Origin: Sphingobacterium thalpophilum
Lineage (GTDB): Bacteria; Bacteroidota; Bacteroidia; Sphingobacteriales; Sphingobacteriaceae
NCBI RefSeq assembly: GCF_901482695.1
Contig: NZ_LR590484.1
Coordinates: 248,001 to 312,000 of the forward strand
DNA: 64,000 nt
Direction: 5' to 3'
Shown here: piece after piece, positions 37,801 to 45,491 of the stretch
Layout: each line of letters starts with the position of its first letter
Position numbering within the stretch: the stretch's first letter is position 1
The notes under the pieces: model-generated
The model's database searches: none
What the model was told of the DNA's origin: nothing
The model's input: only the letters and a program-made list of their open reading frames with translations
Translations under genes and position numbers: made by a program

Positions 37801-37995
37801 GCCGGAGGCGCGGGGGCTATCGGAAATCACACTATCGGTGCATCAGCATTGGGCGGAATGCTTGTCGGGACAATTTTCGGTGTAATTGTCATTCCAGGGC
37901 TCTATTATATTTTTGCGAAACTCGCGGATGGAAGAAAAATGATCCAAGCCGAAGACGAATCACCTTTAAGCGAAGACATGATACATTATGAATAA
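34834..37995 (+). CDS. RND efflux permease 2 (HAE1/AcrB branch)
   Basis: This 1053-residue inner-membrane pump has the standard HAE1 features: FAIVLSVVILFIGGLAI (TM1), QLPTEQFPKIAP, PGASADVL, a porter domain, the TM4 motif AIGIVVDNAIVVIE (about 403-416), TM10 GLLGKNAVLIVEFA with Lys939 kept, and RPILMTSFAF. The TM4 pair is Asp408-Asn409, not the Asp-Asp of AcrB, so one of the two relay acids is missing. It exports hydrophobic or amphipathic compounds with the adaptor upstream. Its stop overlaps the OMP gene by 8 nt. Confidence 0.93.
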   Translation: MFKKVIHRPVFAIVLSVVILFIGGLAIKQLPTEQFPKIAPTTVAVTIAYPGASADVLVKSSLITLENAINGVQGMRYIATDATSAGEATVNVIFDPGTDPNDAVVLVKTRVDQVMPLLPELVQKEGVVVNPIQPSMLMYVNLYSSNKSMDEKFLYNYATVNIIPEINRIHGIAKSQILGSRRYAMRIWLNPDRMRAYNLSVDEVMEAIGEQSIIGRPGRLGQSSGIAAQSLEYVLTYKGQYNQPQEYENIILRANAEGENIKLKDVAKVELGSEFFDIYSNLDGHPSASIVLKQNYGSNANDVIKDVKAKLKEMKGNFPPGIDYKISYDVSQFLDASIEQVMHTLRDAFILVAIVVFIFLGDWRSTLIPIIAVPVSLIGTFFVLQLFGLSINLVTLFALVLAIGIVVDNAIVVIEAVHAKMEESNISPYNAVKEVMAEIAGAIIAITAVMVAVFIPISFMTGPVGTFYRQFSITMASSIVISAVVALTLTPVLAAMLLKNNHGKAKKVNGLSRALDVFNAIFDKITGKYAGFLRKIASRRAITWGILIAFCLGTFAINRTLPGGFIPSEDQGTIYAIIQTPPGSTLEQTNKISRELQKICQNVEGVESVSSLAGYEIMTEGRGSNAGTCLINLKTWDEREHSVKEIMEELEEKSKDLGAIVEFFEPPAVPGFGSSGGFSMRLLDLNRTTDYQDFDKVNKNFIANLKKRKELTGVFTFFAANYPQYELVFDNNAAMQKGVSIGKAMDNLNILIGSTYEQGFIRFGQFFKVYVQSSPEFRRLPSDIMNLYVKNDQGQMVPYSAFMTLKKTQGPNEITRYNMYNSAAIRGLPAKGYTTADAIQAINETAIQTLPHGYKVAWEGLSYDEAQRGNEAVYVFLVVLVFVYLVLAAQYESFIIPFAVLLSLPVGVFGSFFLLKAMGLENDIYAQVGLIMIIGLLGKNAVLIVEFAVKRRQAGDSILEAAIEGAKARFRPILMTSFAFIAGLVPLVFAGGAGAIGNHTIGASALGGMLVGTIFGVIVIPGLYYIFAKLADGRKMIQAEDESPLSEDMIHYE

Positions 37996-39427
37996 AAACA
38001 GAATATACAAATATGCCGGTTTCACGCTCGTTTTATTAAGCTTCGCAGCGTGTAAGCCTTTGGAAATACAGCAACGCGTAGAAAATAAGACTGTGCCCAC
38101 ACATTATGGCACAGCGGAACAGGATTCAGCTAATACCGGAAAAATGAAATGGGATAGTTACTTTACCGATCCTAATCTGCAGGCGCTGATTCAAGACGCA
38201 TTGCAGAACAATCAAGAGCTGAATATCATTCTTCAAGAAATTGAAATTGAAAGAAATGAAGTGAGTGCAAAAAAAGGTGAATATTTACCATCTGTTGGTA
38301 TAAAGGCTGGCGCTGGTCTGGACAAAGTAAGCCGATATACCAACATCGGCGCAATGGAAGCCAATACGGAAATCGAGCCCGGAAGGGAGATGCCCGAGCC
38401 ACTGCTCGATTTCGGATTGGGCGTACAGGCCAAGTGGGAAACTGACATCTGGGGAAAATTACACAACGCCACCAAGGCTCAGCTACATCGATATCTAGCA
38501 AGTGTTGAGGGTAAAAATTTCATGGTCACCAATTTGATTTCAGAGATTGCCGATTCCTATTATGAACTCCTTGCTTTGGACAATGAACTTGAGGTGATCA
38601 ACGAGAACATTAAAATCCAGAATAATGCTCTGGCTGTAGTCAACGATCTCAAACAGTTTGCTCGTGCCAACAAGTTAGCTATCAAGAGATTTCAAGCACA
38701 GATTCTCAAAACTCAGGGCATGCAATTCGATATTAAACAAAAAATAACAGAAACGGAAAATAAGATCAATTTTTTAGTCGGGAGATTTCCCCAGGAGGTA
38801 AAAAGAAATCATGACGCTTTCGCCTCCCTTGTACCACCAACCGTATATACCGGCATACCTGCTGACTTGTTGGAAAACCGTCCCGACATCAAGCAAGCAG
38901 AATATGAACTTGCTGCCGCTAACCTGGACATCAAATCCGCAAAAGCACGTTTCTATCCTTCACTGGATATTACAGCTGGTATTGGTTTACAGGCTTTCGA
39001 CCCGACCTATCTGATTAAACCCGCCTCTTTTGTCTCTTCGCTAGTTGGGGAACTTACAGCTCCGCTAGTCAACAAGAGAGCGATCCAAGCAGCGTATAAA
39101 AATGCGAATGCCAGACAGGTACAAGCTGTACTACATTATGAACAAACAGTTTTGGGCGCATTTATAGAAGTCACAAATCAACTTTCAAAAATCAAGAATT
39201 TGGAAAGTGGACTAGCTATTAAAACAAAAGAAGTGGATGCGTTAAACGAATCGATTGGAATCTCCAATGACCTATTTAAATATGCGCGAGCAGATTATAT
39301 GGAGGTCCTACTCACCCAGCGTGATGCATTGGAATCAAAATTCGAATTCGTTGAAAAAAAAGTCAGCCAACTCAAAGCTAGTATTTCGATTTACAGATCC
39401 CTCGGCGGTGGCTGGAATCAGCGATAG
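37988..39427 (+). CDS. RND efflux outer-membrane lipoprotein, NodT/OprM type
   Basis: The 479-residue protein begins MNKNRIYKYAGFTLVLLSFAAC with lipobox FAAC. Two OEP repeats are clear: LIQDALQNNQELNIILQEIEIERNEV / YLPSVGIKAG and the later IPADLLENRPDIKQAEYELAAANLDIKSAKARFYPSLDITAG, with ending LESKFEFVEKKVSQL. It is the outer-membrane channel of pump 2. The 8-nt overlap with the permease gene shows translational coupling. A hairpin follows. Confidence 0.92.
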   Translation: MNKNRIYKYAGFTLVLLSFAACKPLEIQQRVENKTVPTHYGTAEQDSANTGKMKWDSYFTDPNLQALIQDALQNNQELNIILQEIEIERNEVSAKKGEYLPSVGIKAGAGLDKVSRYTNIGAMEANTEIEPGREMPEPLLDFGLGVQAKWETDIWGKLHNATKAQLHRYLASVEGKNFMVTNLISEIADSYYELLALDNELEVINENIKIQNNALAVVNDLKQFARANKLAIKRFQAQILKTQGMQFDIKQKITETENKINFLVGRFPQEVKRNHDAFASLVPPTVYTGIPADLLENRPDIKQAEYELAAANLDIKSAKARFYPSLDITAGIGLQAFDPTYLIKPASFVSSLVGELTAPLVNKRAIQAAYKNANARQVQAVLHYEQTVLGAFIEVTNQLSKIKNLESGLAIKTKEVDALNESIGISNDLFKYARADYMEVLLTQRDALESKFEFVEKKVSQLKASISIYRSLGGGWNQR

Positions 39428-39453
39428 CCTAGGGTAACCGATATTTTTCACTT

Positions 39454-39477
39454 GGGGCTTATAAAATGATAAGCCCC
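39454..39477 (+). terminator. Hairpin after RND operon 2
   Basis: GGGGCTTAT at 39454-39462 pairs with ATAAGCCCC at 39469-39477 over a 6-nt loop, 26 nt after the OMP stop. No strong U-tract follows. The intergenic sequence from there to 39750 shows no gene. Confidence 0.6.
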
Positions 39478-39750
39478 ATTGTATAATTGGACATGAACCA
39501 TAGGCCTGATTCAGTCGCAATAATCGCAGTAGAATATTTATAGATGCATCATCCGTCGCAATTATTCTTAAACTATGGTAAATTGGATCAAACCACTTGT
39601 ACAAATTTAGAATTCTTCTAAACCATTTTTTTATTTATAGCAGAAATGAACCAATTAAGGTAATAAACTCATATTAAAACAGATAAGAAATCATACAATT
39701 GTTCATCAAATTGCATAAGAGAAAAAAAGAAAATAATATCGAAAATACAC

Positions 39751-39781
39751 TTGCATCATATAGGTTTCATTCCTATCTTTG
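39751..39781 (+). promoter_or_regulatory. Promoter of tRNA-Leu (Bacteroidota consensus)
   Basis: TTG at 39751-39753 and TATCTTTG at 39774-39781 are separated by 20 nt. This matches the TTG-N20-TAnnTTTG consensus of the Bacteroidota housekeeping sigma factor. It ends 22 nt before the mature tRNA. Confidence 0.75.
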
Positions 39782-39803
39782 TGGCATCAAAACAAATCCT
39801 AAT

Positions 39804-39885
39804 GCGGAAGTGGCGTAATTGGTAGCCGCACCAGACTTAGGATCTGGCGCCGCAAGGCGTGGGGGTTCGAGTCCCTTCTTCCGCA
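39804..39885 (+). tRNA. tRNA-Leu (anticodon TAG)
   Basis: The acceptor stem GCGGAAG (39804-39810) pairs with CTTCCGC (39878-39884), with discriminator A at 39885. The anticodon loop is CTTAGGA within stem CCAGA/TCTGG, giving anticodon TAG, which reads CTA and other CTN codons. A long variable arm and a GTTCGAG T-loop are present, as in type II leucine tRNAs. CCA is not encoded. A promoter and a terminator flank it. Confidence 0.95.
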
Positions 39886-39886
39886 C

Positions 39887-39924
39887 AAAAAGCCTCCTTA
39901 GAGTAGTCTAGGGAGGCTTTTTTT
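39887..39924 (+). terminator. Intrinsic terminator of tRNA-Leu
   Basis: AAAAAGCCTCC (39887-39897) pairs with GGAGGCTTTTT (39912-39922), extended by an inner TAGA/TCTA pairing, followed by T residues. It starts 2 nt after the tRNA. Confidence 0.9.
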
Positions 39925-40087
39925 ATTGTCATCACAAAAGCACCCGCAGACATACGACATCCCATTTAAAAATAAAAGAAGTTCGCCAGAAAACGACACC
40001 ATCATTGCCAAAATTTAATAGTTTTAATATCTTTAACTGTTATGTTGAAAGGAAATAGCGTAATGGAGACAGAATTAAAATTATCAT

Positions 40088-40741
40088 ATGAAAAATAAGG
40101 AGAAAACGGAGTGGAAATTTGCTAAGACAAGTATCTTTTGGGGAGAAATTGCGCCAACAGATCACGTCGTACAAATTTATGAAAACGATGAATCTTTTTT
40201 AATTACGCTTGAAGGTTTCGTCATTAGCGGTCTCGAAGCAAAAGAATCGGTCGTGCTCATAGCAACCCCAGAGCACATTACAGCGTTATCTGAGCGACTT
40301 TCCAAAACGGGTGTTGACGTAGACACCAATATTGCCGACGATCATCTCATTTTCCTGAATGCAGAACAAACGTTATCCAAATTCATGGTAAATGGATGGC
40401 CTGAACCTAAGCTTTTTGAAGAAACCATCATGGCAATCATCCGGCGAGCTTTAGATAAAAATCGACCTGTCCGTGCTTTTGGTGAAATGGTAGCGCTCTT
40501 GTGGTCAAAGGGAGAAAAATCCGCTACCGTTCACTTAGAAATGCTTTGGAATCGCTTCTGCGAAATGCAGAATCTGTGTCTCTTCTGCGCTTACCCCAAG
40601 AATGGCTTCACACAGGATGTCAACTCGTCAGCTCACACCATTTGCTGTGCACATGCCAAGATGCTTTCAGGGACTCAAAAATCAACGACTAAAATCTTTT
40701 ATAAAACAGCCCCACAACAACCATCGGGTATTGTACTTTAA
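40088..40741 (+). CDS. MEDS-domain (DcmR-like sensory) protein
   Basis: The 217-residue cytoplasmic protein matches the MEDS/DcmR sensory domain: HVVQIYENDESFLITLEGFVISGLEAKESVVLIATPEHITAL near the start, DDHLIFLNAEQTLSKFMVNGWP, and RPVRAFGEMVALLWSKGEKSATVHLEMLWN. The tail adds CLFCAYP and a Cys-Cys-His cluster (HTICCAH, about 182-188). MEDS domains usually occur fused to or near signalling proteins and are thought to bind small ligands such as methylated compounds. Here the protein faces a histidine kinase/response regulator operon, and their stops overlap by 4 nt. Confidence 0.85.
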   Translation: MKNKEKTEWKFAKTSIFWGEIAPTDHVVQIYENDESFLITLEGFVISGLEAKESVVLIATPEHITALSERLSKTGVDVDTNIADDHLIFLNAEQTLSKFMVNGWPEPKLFEETIMAIIRRALDKNRPVRAFGEMVALLWSKGEKSATVHLEMLWNRFCEMQNLCLFCAYPKNGFTQDVNSSAHTICCAHAKMLSGTQKSTTKIFYKTAPQQPSGIVL

Positions 40742-42735
40742 ACGGGCAACTTTACAATAAATTTTGCACCGCAGCCTAACTCACTTTCTACAAAAATCGA
40801 ACCTTGGTGTTTGTAGACAATTTCTTTGGCTATATATAAACCTATGCCTAACCCAGAAATATTCGTATCTATACCGTCGGCCCGGTAAAACCTTGAAAAA
40901 ATACGTTCCTGTTGGTTTTGTGGAATTCCAATGCCAAAATCCTGAACACAAAGAACTGCATATCCCGGCTCTTCGCTCAAAAACACCTTCACTAAATCTG
41001 CACCGGGTGAATATTTAATAGCATTGTTGATGAGGTTAATAATCACCTGTTCCAAGCGTTGCTTATCGCCCATCACTTCGTGCGGCATCTTGTCACTAAA
41101 GAATGCGATATGATGAGAACGAGTGGTGTATTGAATCTCTTCAATGGTATCTTTTATCATACCAGCTAGATCAAAAGGCAACTGTCTAAGTGGCAACTGC
41201 CCAGTTTGGATTTTGGAGGCGTCCAACATATCTCCAACCAATGTAGACAACTTATTCGCCTGACTCAACGCTCTATCAATAGCAGGTTTGTTGATATCTC
41301 CATCCTCCATTCGCATACTGATAAATTGTAAAAATCCTTTTAGACTAGTAATAGGTGTCTTCAATTCGTGGCTGGCAAGCCCTATAAATTCATCTTTTTT
41401 GATATTTAAACTACGTATCTCTTCATATAGGCTTGCATTCTCCAAGGCAGTACTAGACAACGTTGCGATTCCAACAATCAGCTTTTCTTGTTCTTCATTA
41501 AAAAAGCGTTCTTCAGGATGTCCATATATTAATCTTCCGATAACGTTCCCCGATGACGAGATAACGGGAACAATGAGACAGCTAACCATATGCAAGTCAT
41601 CTATAAATGGAAAGTGTGCCCAGTCGCCCAGCCGAAATAAGCTGTCTGTAGTCACATTTTCTGATCGAACAACGTCTGCACAAGTGACATTGGAAATACA
41701 AAGAAGCGGGTCAGGCCATGACCTGAACTTACTCAAAAAGATGTCTGAAATACCAAAACACTTGACTTGTAACTGCTGGTTGTGGAATTTATCCGGACGG
41801 TTATATATAAACAAGCCAAAGGCTGCACCGATAATTTTAGCAGAAGCGTCGATCACCCGTTGGAGAATTTCACGGACTTCAAGACTTTCCGATACGAGTT
41901 TTCCTATTGTATTCAAAGTTTCGACGTGATTGGTATACCGTTGGAGTTTTTTTTCAAACTCCTTTTGTTTCGAGATATCCCGGGCAATCTTAGAAGCTCC
42001 AATAATCGTTCCTGACTCATCTATCATCGGAGATATCGACAATGAAACCGGTATCAATCTCCCCGACTTATGCATGCGTACGGTTTCAAAATGATCAATT
42101 CGTCGTCCCTGCTGTATGTTTTCAATAATGTGATCTTCCTCCGCCAGGCGGTCTGCAGGTATGATTAATGATATATGTTTGCCCACAACTTCTTCTTCTG
42201 AATAGCCAAACATCATCTCGGCCGCTATATTCCAGCTGGTAATGATTCCTTTTAAATCTTTGCTGACAATAGCATCATCGGACGTACTTACGATAGCTGC
42301 AAGACGGGCTTGACGTTCGCGGCTTTCAACAAGCCGCTGCTCTATTTCGGAGTTTCGTTGAGCGATGGAGGTGGCCTGCTTTTTCAATGTTGTAATATCC
42401 TGGAAAAAGATATAGATCAACCTAAGCCCATGTATATCTTCTATCATACGAGAGGAAAGTAATATCCAGCATTCTCCGCAAGTATCCGTTTGCAGAGGTA
42501 GCTCCCTATTGGCCACCGATACTTCGGCAAAGATGTCCTGAAATGCCTGTGCAGCTTCCTCTCCGCGAAAAAAGGAAGCAATCAATCGGCCTAACAAAGT
42601 GCCATTGTCGCCAACCAGAAAACTAGCCGCAGCACGATTTGAAAAGATAACAATACCTTCCGCATCAATGGATAAGACAGGTATATTATTTAAGTTATAT
42701 ATATCCTGGATTTCCGGGTGTGTAAGCTGACTCAT
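40738..42735 (-). CDS. PAS-PAS-GAF sensor histidine kinase
   Basis: The start MSQLTHPEIQDIYNLNN (42735) lies 4 nt after the response regulator stop; 16 upstream codons are open but overlap it. The 665-residue protein has a PAS domain (about 10-120), a second PAS (about 140-265, AAIVSTSDDAIVSKDLKGII), a GAF domain (about 285-435), HisKA with GLASHELKTPITSLKGF (His about 456) and HATPase_c with NLINNAIKYSPGA, DFGIGIP and GLGIGLYIAKEI. No TM segment is present, so it senses inside the cell. It is translated just after its likely partner regulator. Confidence 0.9.
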   Translation of the reverse strand: MSQLTHPEIQDIYNLNNIPVLSIDAEGIVIFSNRAAASFLVGDNGTLLGRLIASFFRGEEAAQAFQDIFAEVSVANRELPLQTDTCGECWILLSSRMIEDIHGLRLIYIFFQDITTLKKQATSIAQRNSEIEQRLVESRERQARLAAIVSTSDDAIVSKDLKGIITSWNIAAEMMFGYSEEEVVGKHISLIIPADRLAEEDHIIENIQQGRRIDHFETVRMHKSGRLIPVSLSISPMIDESGTIIGASKIARDISKQKEFEKKLQRYTNHVETLNTIGKLVSESLEVREILQRVIDASAKIIGAAFGLFIYNRPDKFHNQQLQVKCFGISDIFLSKFRSWPDPLLCISNVTCADVVRSENVTTDSLFRLGDWAHFPFIDDLHMVSCLIVPVISSSGNVIGRLIYGHPEERFFNEEQEKLIVGIATLSSTALENASLYEEIRSLNIKKDEFIGLASHELKTPITSLKGFLQFISMRMEDGDINKPAIDRALSQANKLSTLVGDMLDASKIQTGQLPLRQLPFDLAGMIKDTIEEIQYTTRSHHIAFFSDKMPHEVMGDKQRLEQVIINLINNAIKYSPGADLVKVFLSEEPGYAVLCVQDFGIGIPQNQQERIFSRFYRADGIDTNISGLGIGLYIAKEIVYKHQGSIFVESELGCGAKFIVKLPV

Positions 42736-42739
42736 AATC

Positions 42740-43108
42740 TCAACCCGTCTGTGCTGTACCTTTAACCACTGCAAGGAATTCACTCATATCAAATGGTTTC
42801 GCCAGATAAATATCAGCGCCAGCACCAACCGCAATCTGCTCGCCAACTGGATTTGCGGACATGCAGACAATAAACATTTGATTTAATGCTGAATCGGCCC
42901 TGACCAGCTGTATCAACTGGTCTCCTGATATGACAGGCATAGCGATGTCCACAATCAATACATCAGGACATTCAAGCCGCAGACGAGACAGTGCATTCCG
43001 ACTATCAGTCTCGGTAAGGACTGTAGCGTCCGTGAATTCCTGAAGCACCATCTCTAACATCTCCACAATATTTCTGTCATCATCGCAAATAAAAATCTTT
43101 CTCTTCAT
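42740..43108 (-). CDS. Stand-alone response regulator receiver (CheY-like)
   Basis: MKRKIFICDDDRNIVEML at 43108 is the natural start; the open frame to 43132 is discarded. The 122 residues form one receiver domain: acidic pocket CDDD (about 8-10), phospho-acceptor in VLIVDIAMP (about Asp 51), the Ser/Thr position in FIVCMSA and the Lys in IYLAKPF (about 104). There is no output domain. It is transcribed before the PAS-GAF kinase and ends 4 nt before that gene, so it is probably its phosphorylation target. Confidence 0.92.
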   Translation of the reverse strand: MKRKIFICDDDRNIVEMLEMVLQEFTDATVLTETDSRNALSRLRLECPDVLIVDIAMPVISGDQLIQLVRADSALNQMFIVCMSANPVGEQIAVGAGADIYLAKPFDMSEFLAVVKGTAQTG

Positions 43109-43383
43109 ATCTCTTATATTTAGGAAAGGCAACAGATGATTCCGCCTTTTTAATTATAGTTTATTCAGGAGTAATGACTAAATCTACAAAAAAAATAATC
43201 AAATCAACTATGCCATCCATCTCATCAAAGTTTTTTGTTATGATGTCTTTTCCAAGATGGTTGCACAATGTATTTTCTAGCAAGAAATTCTCTTTATTGC
43301 TTACCGTCAGGGTAACTTGCTGTCGCAAAAATGCAGCCTACCATGTCATCATGCACAGGTCCCATACTACTTTTCAAATAAAA

Positions 43384-43407
43384 AGCCAAACGAAAACTCG
43401 TTTGGCT
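43384..43407 (-). terminator. Intrinsic terminator of the leftward ECF sigma gene
   Basis: AGCCAAACGA (43384-43393) and TCGTTTGGCT (43398-43407) form a perfect 10-bp hairpin with an AAAC loop. On the - strand a T-rich run follows. It sits 29 nt after the stop of the gene at 43436. The rest of 43133-43435 shows only a weak 85-codon ORF I do not accept. Confidence 0.85.
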
Positions 43408-43435
43408 AATATAATGTATCGAGAGCGCTAAACAA

Positions 43436-43936
43436 TCAATTCAATTTATAAATCTTAAGCTGCTGCTGTAACTTTTTACGAATCATATGGATTCTCGTTT
43501 TTATGGTTCCTTCTGGCATGTTGAAGTAACTTCCTATTTCGTGGTATTTATACCCGTCCAAATAAAGCCGAAAGATCTCATAATTGTCAGCTGATAAACT
43601 TCGCATAGCCTTTTCAATGTCGTCGGCCATAAATTTATTGATCCCTTTATTGTGTTCGATCGTGTTGGTGCTTTCTAGATCTACGTACACATCTTGAATC
43701 TCGCTGACACGTTTGGCTTTGCGATATTTATTAATATAAGTATGTTTCATGATCACATACATCCAGCTCATCAATTTCGGGTGATGAACAAACTTATCAA
43801 TGGATTTAAGCGCACGGATCCAAGTCTCCTGGATTAAATCTTCCTTCTCATCAGGGTCAGCAGTAAACTTAGCAGCAAAGTGGTTCAATAAACTTCTTTT
43901 TTCCTTAATCAATACATTTAAATTGTAGTTGTTCAT
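43436..43936 (-). CDS. ECF-type RNA polymerase sigma factor
   Basis: The 166-residue protein has region 2 with DEKEDLIQETWIRALKSIDKF and KLMSWMYVIMKHTYINKYRKAKR (about 30-85), and region 4 with LSADNYEIFRLYLDGYKYHEIGSYFNMPEGTIKTRIHMIRKKL (about 115-160). These are the -10 and -35 recognition regions. The group resembles the small Bacteroidota ECF/EcfG-like sigma factors. No anti-sigma gene is adjacent, unlike the sigma gene at 46688. A terminator follows. Confidence 0.9.
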   Translation of the reverse strand: MNNYNLNVLIKEKRSLLNHFAAKFTADPDEKEDLIQETWIRALKSIDKFVHHPKLMSWMYVIMKHTYINKYRKAKRVSEIQDVYVDLESTNTIEHNKGINKFMADDIEKAMRSLSADNYEIFRLYLDGYKYHEIGSYFNMPEGTIKTRIHMIRKKLQQQLKIYKLN

Positions 43937-44412
43937 AATTATATGCTTTCGTTTAAATTGATATTAGTGGTGTTTCTGCATGTAGAACTACAATAAGAAT
44001 GCTAAAATGTAAGGAATCGGGACGTTAAAATAGGCTTCACCCTGCTAAGCGTATAAGTACGTTTCGGTCATCACGGGCAGGAAAGTAAATAAAACAGCTG
44101 CCTACAACAGCAAAAAAATCCATATTATTAAAAAAATATCAAATTAAGAAATAAACCAAACGGGTATAAATTCTTATATTAATGTAGAAAGTACCGGCAA
44201 TGACGAATTTTAACGAGCTGGGTCATGAAGCAAATTGTACAAACAGATATACGGAAACATTTCAATAAGTATAGAAATAATGAACAGCCCACAGCGACCA
44301 GCAACAAGGCATCACGCAGCTACGGTTGACATCCTATAAATTATAATGGCCTCGCTGTAACTATTTCTTGGGCTGCATACTCTAATAGGAAAAGTAATAA
44401 TAAGATAGCGTT
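43937..44412. other. Intergenic region between two divergent genes
   Basis: This 476-bp gap separates the leftward sigma gene from the rightward DoxX-like gene. All frames are interrupted by stops and I recognise no remnant, RNA or clear promoter consensus. It may hold regulatory sites for both directions. Confidence 0.3.
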
Positions 44413-44793
44413 ATGGAAAATACAGCAATCAAAGCACAGGAACGGGTCTTCCATTTGTTGAAGTACACTTTTATTATCGTACCTATTGTCGCCGGTGCAG
44501 ATAAGTTCATGAACTTATTGACCGAATGGGACCAATATGTCAACCCCGCTATAGCGGCGGTGTTGCCATTCTCAACGGGAATTTTCATGAAAGTCGTTGG
44601 TACGATTGAAATCGCGGCCGGCCTGATCGTTTTAAAAAATCCGCACATAGGTGGTTTGATTGTGGCTGTTTGGTTAGCGGCTATTGCCTTATCTCTATTA
44701 ATGCGTTTTAATTTTGTGGACGTTGCTGTCAGGGATCTGGTCATGGCGATTGCAGCTTTTTCGATGTCCCAATTGTCCAAGACTGTAAAATAA
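44413..44793 (+). CDS. DoxX-like small integral membrane protein
   Basis: The 126-residue protein has four hydrophobic helices: LLKYTFIIVPIVAGADKF, NPAIAAVLPFSTGIFMKVVGTIEIAAGLIVL, GGLIVAVWLAAIALSLLM and RDLVMAIAAFSMSQL. The GADKFMNLLTEW segment and the IEIAAGL turn are typical of DoxX-type membrane proteins, which are tied to redox or membrane stress in some species. Only one nucleotide separates its stop from the next sigma factor gene, so the two are co-expressed. Its specific role is unknown. Confidence 0.75.
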   Translation: MENTAIKAQERVFHLLKYTFIIVPIVAGADKFMNLLTEWDQYVNPAIAAVLPFSTGIFMKVVGTIEIAAGLIVLKNPHIGGLIVAVWLAAIALSLLMRFNFVDVAVRDLVMAIAAFSMSQLSKTVK

Positions 44794-44794
44794 C

Positions 44795-45448
44795 ATGAAA
44801 CAAAATAACGGACAGCTGCACGACAAGGAAATTATATCGAGAATCCTGCTTGGAGAAAAATCGCTTTACGAATTGATCGTAAGGCGATCCAACCCATATT
44901 TGTATAAAATTGGCCGCTCTTATAGGTATGATCATGAAACTACTCAGGATCTGATGCAGGATACTTATGTCGATGCCTTCAGGAATCTACATCAGTTTAA
45001 ACAACAGGCCGACATAAAGACTTGGCTTATTCGAATCATGTTAAATAACTGCTACAAAAAGAAGCAAAGGTCCAGCTACAAAAACGAACTTGCTCAAGAC
45101 AATATCAATGAAAACGTACTTCCTATGTTTAACAATGCAGACAGTGATACCTATCGCCAGGTGTATAACCGGGAGTTAGGAAAGGTTATCGAACAGGCGG
45201 TGGAAAGAATACCGGAGAAGTACCGCTTAGTCTTTTCACTACGTGAAATAGATGGGCTGAACGTATCCGAAACAGCCAAAGTACTTGATATTAGTGAAAT
45301 TAATGTCAAAGTCCGGCTCAATAGAGCAAAAGCAATACTGCGCAAAGAACTTGAAAAATCATATGCCCCCATGGAGCTCTATGAGTTCAACCTTGTGTAT
45401 TGCGACGCAATGGTCAACCGTGTCATGAAAGAAATAGAAGGAGAATAA
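44795..45448 (+). CDS. ECF-type RNA polymerase sigma factor coupled to a DoxX-like protein
   Basis: The 217-residue protein shows sigma region 2 (HETTQDLMQDTYVDAFRNLHQFKQQADIKTWLIRIMLNNCYKKKQR, about 48-92) and region 4 (RIPEKYRLVFSLREIDGLNVSETAKVLDISEINVKVRLNRAKAILRKEL, about 135-185). It has a 30-residue tail, YEFNLVYCDAMVNRVMKEI, typical of RpoE-like sigma factors in Bacteroidota. It starts right after the DoxX-like gene. No anti-sigma gene follows on the + strand; the next gene is convergent. Confidence 0.92.
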   Translation: MKQNNGQLHDKEIISRILLGEKSLYELIVRRSNPYLYKIGRSYRYDHETTQDLMQDTYVDAFRNLHQFKQQADIKTWLIRIMLNNCYKKKQRSSYKNELAQDNINENVLPMFNNADSDTYRQVYNRELGKVIEQAVERIPEKYRLVFSLREIDGLNVSETAKVLDISEINVKVRLNRAKAILRKELEKSYAPMELYEFNLVYCDAMVNRVMKEIEGE

Positions 45449-45491
45449 CAATCACAGATAGTGCAGCGTTGCAAAATGACATAACAATACT

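Noticed and set aside
43174..43431. 85-codon ORF on the + strand next to the response regulator gene
   Set aside because: Composition looks random and it runs through the terminator hairpin of the neighbouring sigma gene.
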